Source: Streptomyces sp. VRA16 Mangrove soil (GTDB lineage Bacteria; Actinomycetota; Actinomycetes; Streptomycetales; Streptomycetaceae). Taken from it: a stretch of DNA of 64,000 nt. The DNA lies in contig NZ_JAFVLN010000003.1 of NCBI RefSeq assembly GCF_017377775.1, forward strand, positions 62,001 to 126,000, in the 5' to 3' direction. A model generated the notes under the pieces. That model searched no databases. It saw only the letters and a list, made by a program, of their open reading frames with translations, and was not told the origin of the DNA. Each line of letters opens with the position of its first letter. Position 1 is the stretch's first letter. The translations under genes and the position numbers were made by a program. Of the stretch, positions 7,951-16,772 are shown piece by piece.

Positions 7951-9027
7951 TCAGGCCGGGACGCCCTCCCGGTTCCGGGCCGGCGGCACCGTCGGCTCGT
8001 CCCGGTGGGCCGGGTCGCGGACCTCGCCGACCAGGAGTTCCAGTACGTCCTCCAGCGCGACCAGGCCGAGCACCCGGCCGGAGGCGTCCGCCACCTGGGC
8101 CAGGTGGGTGGCCGCCCGGCGCATCACCGTGAGGGCGTCGTCCAGGGGCAGTTCGGCGCGCAGGGTCGTCATCGGGCGCCAGATGTGCTGGGGCACGGCA
8201 CGGTCCGTGTCGGGCCCCTCCATCAGGTCGAGGACATCCTTGACGTGCAGGTATCCCATGAACGCGCCGGAGTCAGCGCAGATCGGGAAGCGGGAGTAGC
8301 CGGTGCGGCCCGTGAGGGCGATGACCTCGGCCGGGGTGACCGAGGGGCCGACCGTGACCAGGGACGCCTGGGCGAGCAGGACGTCCGTGACCGGGCGCGA
8401 GCCCAGCTCCAGGGCGTCCTCCAGGCGCTCCTGCTCCTCGGGGTCGAGGAGCCCCGCCTGGCCCGCGTCCTCCACCATGCGGTTGAGCTGCTCGCTGGTG
8501 AAGACCGCCTCGACCTCGTCCTTCGGTTCGACCCGGAAGAGCTTGAGGATCAGGCGGGCGCAGGCGCCGAGCGCGATCGTGATCGGCTTGCACAGACGGG
8601 CGAAGGCCACGAGACCGGGGCTGAACCACAGTGCGGTCTTCTCCGGCGCGGCCATCGCCAGGTTCTTGGGGACCATCTCGCCGATGACGAGATGGAAGAA
8701 GACGACCGCGGCGAGCGCGATCACGTACCCCAGCGGGTGGATCATGCCGTGCGGCAGGTGGATCGCCTCGAAGAGCGGTTCCAGGAGCTTGGCCACCGTG
8801 GGCTCGGCGACCGCGCCGAGCGTCAACGAGCAGACGGTGATGCCGAACTGGGCCGCCGCCATCATCTGCGGCAGGTGTTCGAGCCCGTACAGGACCTGGC
8901 GGGCGCGCTTGCCCGGGATGGGTTCGATCTGGCTGCGGCGGACCGAGACCAGGGCGAACTCGGCTCCGACGAAGAAGCCGTTGGCCAGCACCAGCAGGGC
9001 GGCGAAGAGGAGTTGCAGGGCGCTCAT
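7951..9027 (-). CDS. CNNM/CorC (HlyC) family membrane protein with CBS domains
   Basis: A 358-residue protein. The N-terminal DUF21 (CNNM) membrane domain begins LLVLANGFFVGAEFALVSVR and has about four transmembrane segments; two CBS domains follow (RPVTDVLLAQAS onward, TTLRAELPLDDALTVM onward). Such proteins are implicated in magnesium/cobalt homeostasis, possibly as Na/Mg exchangers. The C-terminal CorC-HlyC transporter-associated domain of its neighbour is absent. The start overlaps the upstream paralogue's stop by 4 bases, so the pair is translationally coupled. Confidence 0.85.
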   Translation of the reverse strand: MSALQLLFAALLVLANGFFVGAEFALVSVRRSQIEPIPGKRARQVLYGLEHLPQMMAAAQFGITVCSLTLGAVAEPTVAKLLEPLFEAIHLPHGMIHPLGYVIALAAVVFFHLVIGEMVPKNLAMAAPEKTALWFSPGLVAFARLCKPITIALGACARLILKLFRVEPKDEVEAVFTSEQLNRMVEDAGQAGLLDPEEQERLEDALELGSRPVTDVLLAQASLVTVGPSVTPAEVIALTGRTGYSRFPICADSGAFMGYLHVKDVLDLMEGPDTDRAVPQHIWRPMTTLRAELPLDDALTVMRRAATHLAQVADASGRVLGLVALEDVLELLVGEVRDPAHRDEPTVPPARNREGVPA

Positions 9028-10361
9028 CGGGCCGCCTCCAGGGCAGCGGCGGGCTGCTCGGCCGTCCGTACTATGCGGACGCGTTCGGCGCGGTAGTGGT
9101 CGACCTGGCGCACGGAGAGCTTCCAGCCGGGGAGTTCGGCCTTGTCGCCGGGGGCCGGGATGCGGCCGAGGAGGTCGGCGACGAGTCCGGCCACGGTCTC
9201 GTACGGGCCCTCGGGGACGTCGAGTCCTATGCGGCGCAGGATGTCGACGCGGCAGCCGCCGTCGGCGTCCCAGGCGGGGCGGCCGTCCTCGGGCGGCGCG
9301 GCGGCCAGCTCGGGCAGGTCGAGACCGTCGTGCTCGTCGCGGACCTCGCCGACGAGTTCCTCCACGATGTCCTCCAGGGTGACGACGCCCGCGGTGCCGC
9401 CGTACTCGTCGACGACGACGGCCATCGGCTGCTCGCTGCGCAGCCGGGCGAGCAGCGGCTGGACCGGGAGGGTCTCGGGGATCAGCAGCGGGGCCTGGGC
9501 GATCCGGCTCACCGGGGTGCGCAGCCGCTCGTGCGCGGGCACGGCGAGGGCGTCCTTGAGGTGGACGACGCCGATGACCTCGTCGATCCGCTCCCGGTAG
9601 ACGGGGAAGCGGGACAGGCCGGTGGCGCGGGTCAGATTGACCACGTCCTCGGCGGTCGCGGAGGCCTGGAGCGCGCTGACCTTCACGCGGGGGGTCATGA
9701 CGTGCTGCGCGGTGAGCTCGGCGAGCGAGAGGGTGCGCACGAACAGGTCGGCCGTGTCCTGCTCCAGGGCGCCGGCCTGCGCGGAGTGCCGGGCCAGCGA
9801 GACGAGTTCGCCGGGGGTGCGGGCGGAGGCCAGTTCGTCGGCGGGCTCGACGCCGAGCGCGCGGACGAGCCGGTTCGCGACCGCGTTCAGCAGGGCGATC
9901 ACCGGGCGGAAGAGGCGGGCGAAGACCGACTGCGGTCCGGCCACGAAACGGGCCACCTGGAGCGGCTTGGACACCGCCCAGTTCTTGGGCACGAGTTCGC
10001 CGATCACCATCTGCACGGCGGCGGCGAGCAGCATGCCGACGACCACCGAGATCCCGCTCGCCGCGCCGCCGGGGACACCGACGGCGGTGAACGGGCCGTG
10101 CAGCAGCTCGGCGAGGGCCGGCTCGGCGAGCATGCCGACGACCAGCGAGGTGATGGTGATGCCGAGCTGGGTGCCGGAGAGCTGGAAGGAGAGTTCCTTC
10201 AGGGCGCTCACGACGGTGCGGGCGCGCTTGTCGCCCGCGGCCGCGGCCTGTTCGGCGTCGGGGCGCTCCACCGTGACGAGGCCGAACTCGGCCGCCACGA
10301 AGAAGCCGTTGGCGAGGATCAGGAGAAAGGCGGCCGCGAGAAGCAGCAACGGGACTGTCAT
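9024..10361 (-). CDS. CNNM/CorC (HlyC) family membrane protein, full length
   Basis: A 445-residue paralogue of the downstream gene. It has a DUF21 membrane domain (FLLILANGFFVAAEFGLVTV), a CBS pair (RTPVSRIAQAPLLIPETLPV and the VVDEYGGTAGVVTLEDIVEE signature) and a C-terminal CorC-HlyC domain from about residue 350. It is predicted to act in Mg2+/Co2+ efflux or homeostasis at the cytoplasmic membrane. GGAGG lies 8 bases before the ATG. The ~240-base upstream region is rich in stem-loops and may hold a regulatory leader. Confidence 0.85.
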   Translation of the reverse strand: MTVPLLLLAAAFLLILANGFFVAAEFGLVTVERPDAEQAAAAGDKRARTVVSALKELSFQLSGTQLGITITSLVVGMLAEPALAELLHGPFTAVGVPGGAASGISVVVGMLLAAAVQMVIGELVPKNWAVSKPLQVARFVAGPQSVFARLFRPVIALLNAVANRLVRALGVEPADELASARTPGELVSLARHSAQAGALEQDTADLFVRTLSLAELTAQHVMTPRVKVSALQASATAEDVVNLTRATGLSRFPVYRERIDEVIGVVHLKDALAVPAHERLRTPVSRIAQAPLLIPETLPVQPLLARLRSEQPMAVVVDEYGGTAGVVTLEDIVEELVGEVRDEHDGLDLPELAAAPPEDGRPAWDADGGCRVDILRRIGLDVPEGPYETVAGLVADLLGRIPAPGDKAELPGWKLSVRQVDHYRAERVRIVRTAEQPAAALEAAR

Positions 10362-10439
10362 GCCGCCGCCTCCAGGGACGTACGCGCGCGAGGCGCGGTA
10401 TGTCGGGAGGGGGCGGCGCAGGTACTACCGGACGATCCG

Positions 10440-10530
10440 TCCATCGCTGGAGGGAGTCACTCCTCGGTTAGCAGGAGCCCCGGGGCGCGTACCCCGGAGG
10501 CAGGACGGCTCTCGGCGCACGCCCTGCCAC
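10440..10530 (-). other. Structured leader or terminator region upstream of the CorC pair
   Basis: Between the PH-domain gene and the CorC pair, both on the minus strand, several inverted repeats cluster. These are a 6-bp stem at 10499-10504/10523-10528, a 6-bp stem at 10480-10485/10492-10497, and a short GGAG/CTCC hairpin at about 10452-10462. They could be the terminator of the upstream gene or part of a metal-sensing leader. I could not match them to the M-box or yybP-ykoY consensus. Confidence 0.35.
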
Positions 10531-10604
10531 CAGATTAATCAACTCCGGGCGCCTGTCGTCAGGGGCGGCGCCCCCAAGTCGACCCGGAGCCTGTGCCGTG
10601 CGCG

Positions 10605-11045
10605 TCAGCCCTGCACCGTGCCCCGCGACTCCGCCAGCGCGCGCAGCGCCTTCGCGTCGCGGATCGCGCTCTTCTTGGCGAGGCCCGGCTGGATGCCCAT
10701 CGCGGCCATGCTGGTGCCGTCGGTGAGGTTGAGGAACACCCACGGGTCGCCGGGGCGCAGGTTCACCTGGACGATCTCCGCCCAGGCCAGACGGCGGCTG
10801 CGGGCGATGTTGACGACCGTGACGCCCTCGTCGTCGGCGACCACCTTGGGGCGGGCCAGCAGGGCCAGGACGCCCCAGAAGAGGGCCGCGGTGAAGATGA
10901 AGCTGAACTTCTCCCCCGCGCTCATCTCGCCCAGGACCAGCGCGATGACGGTGATGGTCACGAAGGACGCGGCGCCGAGCGTGTGCAGCACCGCGCGGGT
11001 GTGCCCCGGCTGGAAGGTGACCGGCAGAGCAGGAGTGTCGGACAT
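10605..11045 (-). CDS. PH domain-containing membrane protein
   Basis: A 146-residue protein. Two hydrophobic segments lie at residues ~20-60 (ASFVTITVIALVLGE, FIFTAALFWGVLALLA). A bacterial PH-like domain (VVADDEGVTVVNIARSRRLA, WAEIVQVNLRPGDPWVFLNL) follows. The same gene commonly follows hisG in Streptomyces; its function is unknown. It is 11 bases downstream of hisG and probably belongs to that transcript. Confidence 0.8.
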   Translation of the reverse strand: MSDTPALPVTFQPGHTRAVLHTLGAASFVTITVIALVLGEMSAGEKFSFIFTAALFWGVLALLARPKVVADDEGVTVVNIARSRRLAWAEIVQVNLRPGDPWVFLNLTDGTSMAAMGIQPGLAKKSAIRDAKALRALAESRGTVQG

Positions 11046-11056
11046 GGCTCGGGCTC

Positions 11057-11905
11057 TCAGAGGCGGCAGGCGTGGATGGCCGTGGTGAGGATGGCCCGCG
11101 CGCCCAGTGCGTACAGGTCGTCCATGATGCGCTGCGCGTCCTTGGTGGGGACCATGGCGCGGACGGCGACCCAGCCCTCGTTGTGCAGCGGGGAGACCGT
11201 CGGGGACTCCAGGCCCGGGGTCAGCGCGACGGCCTTCTCCAGGTGCTCGGCGCGGCAGTCGTAGTCCATCATCACGTACGAACGGGCGACGAGGACGCCC
11301 TGCAGGCGGCGGAGGAACTGCTGCACCTTGGGGTCGTCCTCGGCGGCGCCCTTGCGGCGCACGACGCAGGCCTCGGACTTCATGATCGGGTCGCCGAAGA
11401 CCTCAAGCCCCGCGTTGCGCAGCGAGGTGCCGGTCTCGACGACGTCGGCGATGGCCTCGGCGACACCGAGCTCGATGGCGGTCTCGACGGCGCCGTCGAG
11501 GTGGACCACGGAGGCGTCGACGCCGCGCTCGGCGAGGTACTTGCCGACGATGCCCTCGTAGGACGTGGCGATCGTCTTGCCCGCGAGGTCGGCCAGGTCC
11601 TTGACGGCACCGGGGCGCGACGCGAAGCGGAAGGTGGAGCGGGCGAAGCCGAGCGGCAGGATCGCCTCGGCGTTCGCGTTCGAGTCGATCAGGAGGTCCT
11701 GGCCGGTGATGCCGATGTCGAGCTTGCCGGAGGACACGTAGATCGCGATGTCCTTCGGGCGGAGGTAGAAGAACTCCACCTCGTTGTCCGGGTCGACCGT
11801 GACGAGTTCCTTGGACTCCTTGCGCTGGCGGTATCCCGCCTCATGGAGCATCGCCGACGCAGGTCCGGACAGTGAACCCTTGTTGGGGACGGCGATGCGC
11901 AGCAT
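11057..11905 (-). CDS. hisG: ATP phosphoribosyltransferase (long form)
   Basis: The first step of histidine synthesis: ATP + PRPP gives phosphoribosyl-ATP. The 282-residue length and C-terminal ACT-like regulatory domain (from ~residue 210, ending ILTTAIHACRL) mark the long, histidine-inhibited form, which needs no HisZ. N-terminal signatures include LRIAVPNKGSLSGPA and KLDIGITGQDLL, and the PRPP loop region is DVVETGTSLRNAGL. It follows hisE by 55 bases on the same strand, the usual actinomycete pairing of the first two pathway enzymes. Confidence 0.97.
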   Translation of the reverse strand: MLRIAVPNKGSLSGPASAMLHEAGYRQRKESKELVTVDPDNEVEFFYLRPKDIAIYVSSGKLDIGITGQDLLIDSNANAEAILPLGFARSTFRFASRPGAVKDLADLAGKTIATSYEGIVGKYLAERGVDASVVHLDGAVETAIELGVAEAIADVVETGTSLRNAGLEVFGDPIMKSEACVVRRKGAAEDDPKVQQFLRRLQGVLVARSYVMMDYDCRAEHLEKAVALTPGLESPTVSPLHNEGWVAVRAMVPTKDAQRIMDDLYALGARAILTTAIHACRL

Positions 11906-11960
11906 GAGGCGGGATTCCTTTGCGTGATCAGGGAGTGGGGAGCAAACGGGGCGGTACGGC

Positions 11961-12233
11961 TCAGAGGTGGGCGTACACGTCGTCGAGGGAGATGCCGCGG
12001 GCGACCATCATCACCTGGACGTGGTAGAGCAGCTGCGAGATCTCCTCGGCGGCTGCGTCCTTGCCCTCGTACTCGGCGGCCATCCAGACTTCGGCGGCCT
12101 CCTCGACGACCTTCTTGCCGATGGCATGGACACCCTTGCCGACCAGTTCAGCGGTGCGGGAAGTGGCGGGGTCGCCGGTGGCGGCCTTCTGCTGGAGCTC
12201 GGTGAAGAGCTCCTCGAACGTCTTATTGGACAT
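11961..12233 (-). CDS. hisE: Phosphoribosyl-ATP pyrophosphohydrolase
   Basis: A 90-residue all-alpha MazG-like NTP pyrophosphohydrolase, the second step of histidine synthesis. The metal-binding motif [12 protein letters not shown] and a later EEISQLLYH correspond to the conserved E-x-x-E and E-x-x-D/Q helices. It stands alone rather than fused to HisI, as is normal in actinobacteria. The start ATG lies at 12231-12233. ribH is 34 bases upstream, so the his genes may be read from the riboflavin transcript. Confidence 0.95.
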   Translation of the reverse strand: MSNKTFEELFTELQQKAATGDPATSRTAELVGKGVHAIGKKVVEEAAEVWMAAEYEGKDAAAEEISQLLYHVQVMMVARGISLDDVYAHL

Positions 12234-12267
12234 GGTGACCCCTACTTTACGCGGCCCGCCCGTGCCC

Positions 12268-12753
12268 CTAACGCCAGGGCTCCGCGACCGTACGCAGCGT
12301 GGTCGCGGTGGCGACCGCCGCGGTGACGGCCTCGTGTCCCTTGTCCTCGCTGGAGCCCTCGATCCCGGCGCGGTCCAGGGCCTGCTCCTCGGTGTCACAG
12401 GTGAGCACGCCGAAGCCGACGGGGACGCCGGTGTCGACGGAGACCTGGGTGAGGCCGTTGGTCACGCCCTGGCACACGTAGTCGAAGTGCGGGGTGCCGC
12501 CGCGGATGACGACACCGAGCGCGACGATCGCGTCGTAGCCGCGGCCCGCGAGGACCTTGGCGACGACCGGCAGCTCGAAGCTGCCGGGGACGCGCAGCAC
12601 GGTGGGCTCGCTGATGCCCAGCTCGTTCAGGGCGCGCAGGGCGCCGTCGACCAGACCGTCCATGACCTTCTCGTGCCACTGGGCGGCGATGACGGCCACG
12701 CGCAGGTCGCCGCAGTTCTTCACGCTCAGTTCGGGTGCACCCTTGCCGCTCAC
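12268..12753 (-). CDS. ribH: 6,7-dimethyl-8-ribityllumazine synthase
   Basis: A 161-residue lumazine synthase that condenses the pyrimidinedione with dihydroxybutanone phosphate. Diagnostic segments are [44 protein letters not shown] and [13 protein letters not shown]; the catalytic His is in the RGGTPHF stretch. The GTG start at 12753 has GAGGAG upstream. It is the fourth gene of the rib operon, 50 bases after ribBA. Confidence 0.96.
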   Translation of the reverse strand: MSGKGAPELSVKNCGDLRVAVIAAQWHEKVMDGLVDGALRALNELGISEPTVLRVPGSFELPVVAKVLAGRGYDAIVALGVVIRGGTPHFDYVCQGVTNGLTQVSVDTGVPVGFGVLTCDTEEQALDRAGIEGSSEDKGHEAVTAAVATATTLRTVAEPWR

Positions 12754-12803
12754 GCGCTTCTCCTCGTATTTGCGGTATGTACATAAATGGGTCGACGGTC
12801 GGT

Positions 12804-14084
12804 TTACTGGTTGCTGCAGGCGGACGTGCGGGGCGCGTCCAGCCAGGGCAGGTCGTGGCCCATCCGGTCGCGCTTGGTGCGCAGGTACCGGAGGTTGTGC
12901 TCGCCCGCGGTGATCGGCATCGGCACGCGGGCGGTGACCGCGATGCCGTACCGGGTGAGGGCGTCGGTCTTGTCGGGGTTGTTGGTCATCAGGCGCAGGC
13001 TGTGCACGCCGAGGTCCTGGAGGATCTGGGCACCCGCGGCGTAGTCCCTGGCGTCGGCGGGCAGGCCGAGCTCCAGGTTGGCGTCGAGGGTGTCGCGGCC
13101 CTGCTCCTGCAGCTCGTAGGCGCGCAGCTTGGACAGCAGGCCGATGCCGCGGCCCTCGTGGCCGCGCAGGTAGACGATGACGCCGCGGCCGGCCTCGACG
13201 ACGCGGCGCATCGACTCCTCCAGCTGGGGGCCGCAGTCGCAGCGCTGGGAGTGGAAGATGTCGCCGGTCAGGCACTCGGAGTGGACGCGGGTCAGCACGT
13301 CCGCCCCGTCACCGATCTCGCCGTGGACCAGGGCCACGTGCTCGACCCCGTCGACCGTGGAGCGGTAGCCGTACGCCGTGAAGTCGCCGAAGGCGGTGGG
13401 CAGTTGGACGGTGGCCTCGCGCTTGACGGTCGGCTCGGCCGAGCGCCGGTACGCGATCAGGTCCTCGATGGAGATGATCGTCAGGCCGTGCTTGCGGGCG
13501 AACGGGATCAGCTCGGGCAGGCGCAGCATGACGCCGTCCTCGCCGGCGATCTCCACGATGGCGCCGGCCGGGCGCAGGCCCGCGAGTCGGGCCAGGTCGA
13601 CGGCAGCCTCGGTGTGGCCGTTGCGGACCAGCACGCCGCCTTCCTTGGCGCGCAGCGGGAAGATGTGGCCGGGCCGCACGAAGTCGGTGGCCTCGGCGCG
13701 GCCGGAGGCGAGGAGCCGGAGCGTGGTGGCGCGGTCGGCGGCGGAGATGCCGGTGGTCACGCCGTGCGCGCCGGAGGCGTCGACGGAGACGGTGAAGGCG
13801 GTCTTCATCGACTCCGTGTTGTTGCCGACCATCTGCGGCAGGTCGAGCCGCTCCAGTTCGGCGCCCTCCATGGGGGCGCAGATCAGGCCGCGGCACTCGC
13901 TCATCATGAAGGCGACGATCTCGGGCGTGATCTTCTCGGCGGCGACGACCAGGTCGCCCTCGTTCTCCCGGTCCTCGTCGTCGACGACCACGACGGGGCG
14001 GCCCGCCGCGATGTCGCGGACGGCCTGCTCGACCGGGTCCAGGGCGAAGTCCTCGGCGTCGTACAGAACGGTTGCCGTGCTCAT
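12804..14084 (-). CDS. ribBA: Bifunctional 3,4-dihydroxy-2-butanone-4-phosphate synthase / GTP cyclohydrolase II
   Basis: A 426-residue fusion. The N-terminal DHBP synthase domain (residues ~10-205) has the acidic loop [22 protein letters not shown] and [11 protein letters not shown]. The C-terminal GTP cyclohydrolase II domain has zinc cysteines in [18 protein letters not shown] and the [11 protein letters not shown] motif. It supplies both precursors of riboflavin. The ATG at 14084 follows AAGGAG and overlaps the stop of the transporter gene by 4 bases. Confidence 0.96.
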   Translation of the reverse strand: MSTATVLYDAEDFALDPVEQAVRDIAAGRPVVVVDDEDRENEGDLVVAAEKITPEIVAFMMSECRGLICAPMEGAELERLDLPQMVGNNTESMKTAFTVSVDASGAHGVTTGISAADRATTLRLLASGRAEATDFVRPGHIFPLRAKEGGVLVRNGHTEAAVDLARLAGLRPAGAIVEIAGEDGVMLRLPELIPFARKHGLTIISIEDLIAYRRSAEPTVKREATVQLPTAFGDFTAYGYRSTVDGVEHVALVHGEIGDGADVLTRVHSECLTGDIFHSQRCDCGPQLEESMRRVVEAGRGVIVYLRGHEGRGIGLLSKLRAYELQEQGRDTLDANLELGLPADARDYAAGAQILQDLGVHSLRLMTNNPDKTDALTRYGIAVTARVPMPITAGEHNLRYLRTKRDRMGHDLPWLDAPRTSACSNQ

Positions 14085-14725
14085 GCGTGGGCTCCTTCGA
14101 GGGCGGGGGCCGCGGCCGTACGGGACCGCAGCCACCAGTCGCGCATGCCCCACAGGACGAGCGCGCCGTAGATGACGTAGACGAAGCCGGAGAAGGCGAA
14201 GCCGTTGGCGAAGTTCAGCGGGACGCCGACGGCGTCGACCAGCAGCCAGGCGAACCAGAACTCGACCATGCCGCGCGCCTGGGCGTACATGGCGACGACG
14301 GTGCCGACGAAGATGTACGCGTCCGGCCACGGGTCCCAGGACAGGGTCGGGAACGCGGTGAACAGGCCGCCCACGGCGAGCGTGCCGACGGCGGCGGCGC
14401 CGACGAGGGCACCGCGCTCGCGCCAGGTCGCGAACCGGACGGCGACGGAGCCGTCCTGCGCCTGGCTCTTGCCGCGGTTCCACTGCCACCAGCCGAAGAG
14501 GGCGACGACGATGACGACGATCTGCTTGCCCGCGCTGCCGGACAGGTGCGCGGAGGCGAAGGCGGTGAACAGGATCGCGCCGGAGATCAGCTGCGCGGGC
14601 CAGGTCCATATGGAGCGGCGCCAGCCGAGGGCGAGGGCGATCAGGCCGATGGTGTTGCCGATCATGTCGGACCAGAGGATGTGCTGGCCGAAGATCGTGA
14701 ATGCCTCGGTGTTGAGCCAGTTCAC
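14081..14725 (-). CDS. PnuC-family transporter, probable riboflavin transporter (RibM)
   Basis: A 214-residue membrane protein with about seven hydrophobic segments and the PnuC signatures [12 protein letters not shown] and [16 protein letters not shown]. PnuC members facilitate nicotinamide riboside or related vitamins. The placement inside the FMN-riboswitch rib operon, coupled by 4-base overlaps on both sides, matches RibM riboflavin uptake proteins of actinomycetes. The GTG at 14725 is taken as start because it lies in the ribE stop overlap. Substrate assignment rests on context. Confidence 0.88.
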   Translation of the reverse strand: MNWLNTEAFTIFGQHILWSDMIGNTIGLIALALGWRRSIWTWPAQLISGAILFTAFASAHLSGSAGKQIVVIVVALFGWWQWNRGKSQAQDGSVAVRFATWRERGALVGAAAVGTLAVGGLFTAFPTLSWDPWPDAYIFVGTVVAMYAQARGMVEFWFAWLLVDAVGVPLNFANGFAFSGFVYVIYGALVLWGMRDWWLRSRTAAAPALEGAHA

Positions 14726-15324
14726 TTGGATTCCCCCTGTGCCGCGAGCATCCGCTCGACGTACTTGGCGATGACGTCGACCTCGAGGTTGACCGGGTCG
14801 CCCGCCTGCTTGATGCCGAGCGTGGTCAGGGCGAGGGTGGTCGGGATGAGGCTGATGGTGAAGTAGTCGGCCGCGGCCTCGACGACGGTGAGGCTGACGC
14901 CGTCGACCGTGATGGAGCCCTTCTCGACCACGTAGCGCGAGAGCTCCGCGGGCAGCGAGATCTTGACGATCTCCCAGTGCTCGGAGGGGGTGCGCTCCAG
15001 GACCGTGCCGGTGCCGTCGACGTGGCCCTGCACGATGTGTCCGCCGAAGCGGCCGTCGGCCACCATCGGGCGTTCGAGGTTCACGCGGGAGCCGACGGCG
15101 AGGGCGCCGAGGCTGGAGCGCTTGAGGGTCTCGGCCATGACGTCGGCGGTGAACGCGTCGTCCCCGTGCTCGACGACGGTGAGGCACACGCCGTTGACGG
15201 CGATGGAGTCTCCGTGTGTGGCGCCCTCGGTGACGACGGGGCCGCGGACACGGAAGCGACATGCGTCATCGAGCGTCTCGATGGCGGTGATCTCGCCCAG
15301 CTCTTCGACGATTCCGGTGAACAC
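14722..15324 (-). CDS. ribE: Riboflavin synthase alpha chain
   Basis: A 200-residue protein with the internal duplication of riboflavin synthase: two lumazine-binding repeats, residues ~1-95 ([25 protein letters not shown]) and ~96-195 ([28 protein letters not shown]). It dismutates two lumazines to riboflavin. GTG 15324 is chosen because homology begins at the following FTGIVEE and AGGGAGGA lies upstream. It is the first gene behind the FMN riboswitch. Confidence 0.96.
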   Translation of the reverse strand: MFTGIVEELGEITAIETLDDACRFRVRGPVVTEGATHGDSIAVNGVCLTVVEHGDDAFTADVMAETLKRSSLGALAVGSRVNLERPMVADGRFGGHIVQGHVDGTGTVLERTPSEHWEIVKISLPAELSRYVVEKGSITVDGVSLTVVEAAADYFTISLIPTTLALTTLGIKQAGDPVNLEVDVIAKYVERMLAAQGESK

Positions 15325-15489
15325 GACCCGGGTCCTCCCTCTAGGGGCCTGGACTCCGGGGCACTGTCGTACGACGACGACAGAACGTACGGACGATGAC
15401 ACCGGGAGCGACAACGCCGGATGCAGGACACCGCTCGCGGTGCCCGAAACAGTCGGCGACGCGCACACTGGGTGCCCGCCCGCCGCGCA

Positions 15490-15608
15490 CTGCCTCCCAT
15501 CCGGACTTTAACCGTCGGTCCAGGAATTTCACCTGGTCAACCGGTCACTGGACGTGACCGGGTCGCGGACTGTAACCGCCGGTTCGGACTTTCACCGACC
15601 CCGGAGTG
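15490..15608 (-). promoter_or_regulatory. FMN riboswitch (RFN element)
   Basis: The minus strand carries the conserved RFN boxes in order: GGGGTCGGTGAAAGTCCGAA, ACCGGCGGTTACAGTCCGCG, the variable arm, GTCCAGTGACCGGTTGACC, AGGTGAAATTCCTGGACCGA and CGGTTAAAGTCCGGATGGGA. It ends about 165 bases before ribE. Binding of FMN is expected to shut off the rib operon, probably by blocking transcription elongation or ribosome access. Confidence 0.95.
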
Positions 15609-15801
15609 CGCTGCTTCTGGTACAGGGCCAGTGTGCCACGTCCGATCGATGTGCATGCATGAGATCGCTGTGGGGTGACTCACAGGGCGCGCCCATGGTT
15701 TCCGCTCCCCTTCGGGAATATGTGCGCCAACTGGCGCGGCGGGGCCGTTGGTTGAGCGGATCCCTCGCCGGCCTCGGCGCGCGCTCTGGCACGCTGGTGC
15801 G

Positions 15802-16689
15802 GTGACGACCGACCGGATCGCCGTGTTCGAGCAGCTGCGCCCGCGGATGGTGGGACTCGCCTATCGCATGCTGGGCTCCGTCCAGGAGGCGCAGGACACC
15901 GTGCAGGACGCGTATCTGCGGCTGCACGCCACCGAGCCGGACGCGGTGCTGAACCTGGGGGCCTGGCTCGCCAAGGTCGTCACCAACCTCTGTCTCAACC
16001 GCCTCACCTCGGCCCGCGTGCAGCGGGAGCAGTACGTGGGTCCATGGCTGCCCGAGCCCGTGCTCACGGCGGACGGCACGCTGGGGCCGCTGGACTCGGC
16101 CGAGCAGCGGGACTCGGTCTCGGCCGCGCTGCTCGTCCTGCTGGAACGCCTCACGCCGACCGAGCGGGCGGTGTACGTGCTGCGGGAGGCGTTCGCGTAC
16201 GGGTATCGCGAGATCGCCGACGTGATCGATCTCAGCGAGGCCAACTGCCGCCAGCTGTACCGGCGCGCGCGGGCGCGTGTGGTCGCCGACGAGGCCCGGT
16301 TCGAGCCGTCGCCACAGGTGCGGCACGACCTGGTGGAGGCGTTCGTGGACGCGGCCCGCGAGGGCGACCTGGCGGGCCTGGAGAAGCTGCTCGCCGCCGA
16401 TGTGACCTGGTGGGGCGACGGTGGCGGCAAGGCGTCCGCGGCGCGCAGGCCCGTCGAGGGGCGCGAGAAGGTGCTGCGGTTCCTGGCGGGCACCTGGGAG
16501 CGGTTCGGCGCGGGCGTGGACCTCTTCGTCGCCGAGGTCAACGGCGCGCCGGGGATGGTGGCGCGGCGCGGGGACACCCTCTTCTGCGTCGTCACGTTCG
16601 ATGTGCGCGACGGGGCGCTGGCCACCGCGCGGGCCGTGCTCAACCCGGACAAGCTGGAGTACCTGGAGCGGCAGCTGGCCGCGCTCTGA
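15802..16689 (+). CDS. ECF41-group RNA polymerase sigma factor (SigJ-like)
   Basis: A 295-residue ECF sigma factor. Sigma2 (residues ~5-70, RPRMVGLAYRMLGSVQEAQD) and sigma4 (~105-165, LTPTERAVYVLREAFAY) are followed by a SnoaL-like C-terminal domain. All three ECF41 hallmarks are visible: WLPEP (~82-86) in the linker, DGGGK (~206-210) and NPDKL (~281-285). In this group the fused C-terminal domain replaces a separate anti-sigma factor. The GTG at 15802 gives a normal N-terminus; no clear Shine-Dalgarno is seen. The next gene is of the class ECF41 factors usually control. Confidence 0.92.
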   Translation: MTTDRIAVFEQLRPRMVGLAYRMLGSVQEAQDTVQDAYLRLHATEPDAVLNLGAWLAKVVTNLCLNRLTSARVQREQYVGPWLPEPVLTADGTLGPLDSAEQRDSVSAALLVLLERLTPTERAVYVLREAFAYGYREIADVIDLSEANCRQLYRRARARVVADEARFEPSPQVRHDLVEAFVDAAREGDLAGLEKLLAADVTWWGDGGGKASAARRPVEGREKVLRFLAGTWERFGAGVDLFVAEVNGAPGMVARRGDTLFCVVTFDVRDGALATARAVLNPDKLEYLERQLAAL

Positions 16690-16695
16690 CGGCCG

Positions 16696-16724
16696 TGTCA
16701 CAAACGCGCGGGCTCGCCGGTTCT
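16696..16724 (+). promoter_or_regulatory. Candidate ECF41 promoter before the epimerase gene
   Basis: TGTCACA at 16696-16702 equals the known ECF41 -35 element. A CGGT/GGTTC segment about 15-16 bases further (16718-16723) is an imperfect match to the CGTC -10 element. It lies 50-75 bases before the NmrA-like gene and just after the sigma factor stop. Confidence 0.6.
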
Positions 16725-16772
16725 CTGTGGTGACGGGCGCCCCACGAGGGGGCGTCCGCGCAGAAGGGGCTG

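Noticed and set aside
10362..10604. M-box or yybP-ykoY riboswitch
   Set aside because: Conserved cores of these riboswitches could not be found by eye; only generic hairpins are visible.
15650..15662. GTGCATGCATG near the FMN riboswitch as a further GntR site
   Set aside because: It lacks the TTGCATG half-site and lies in an unrelated operon.
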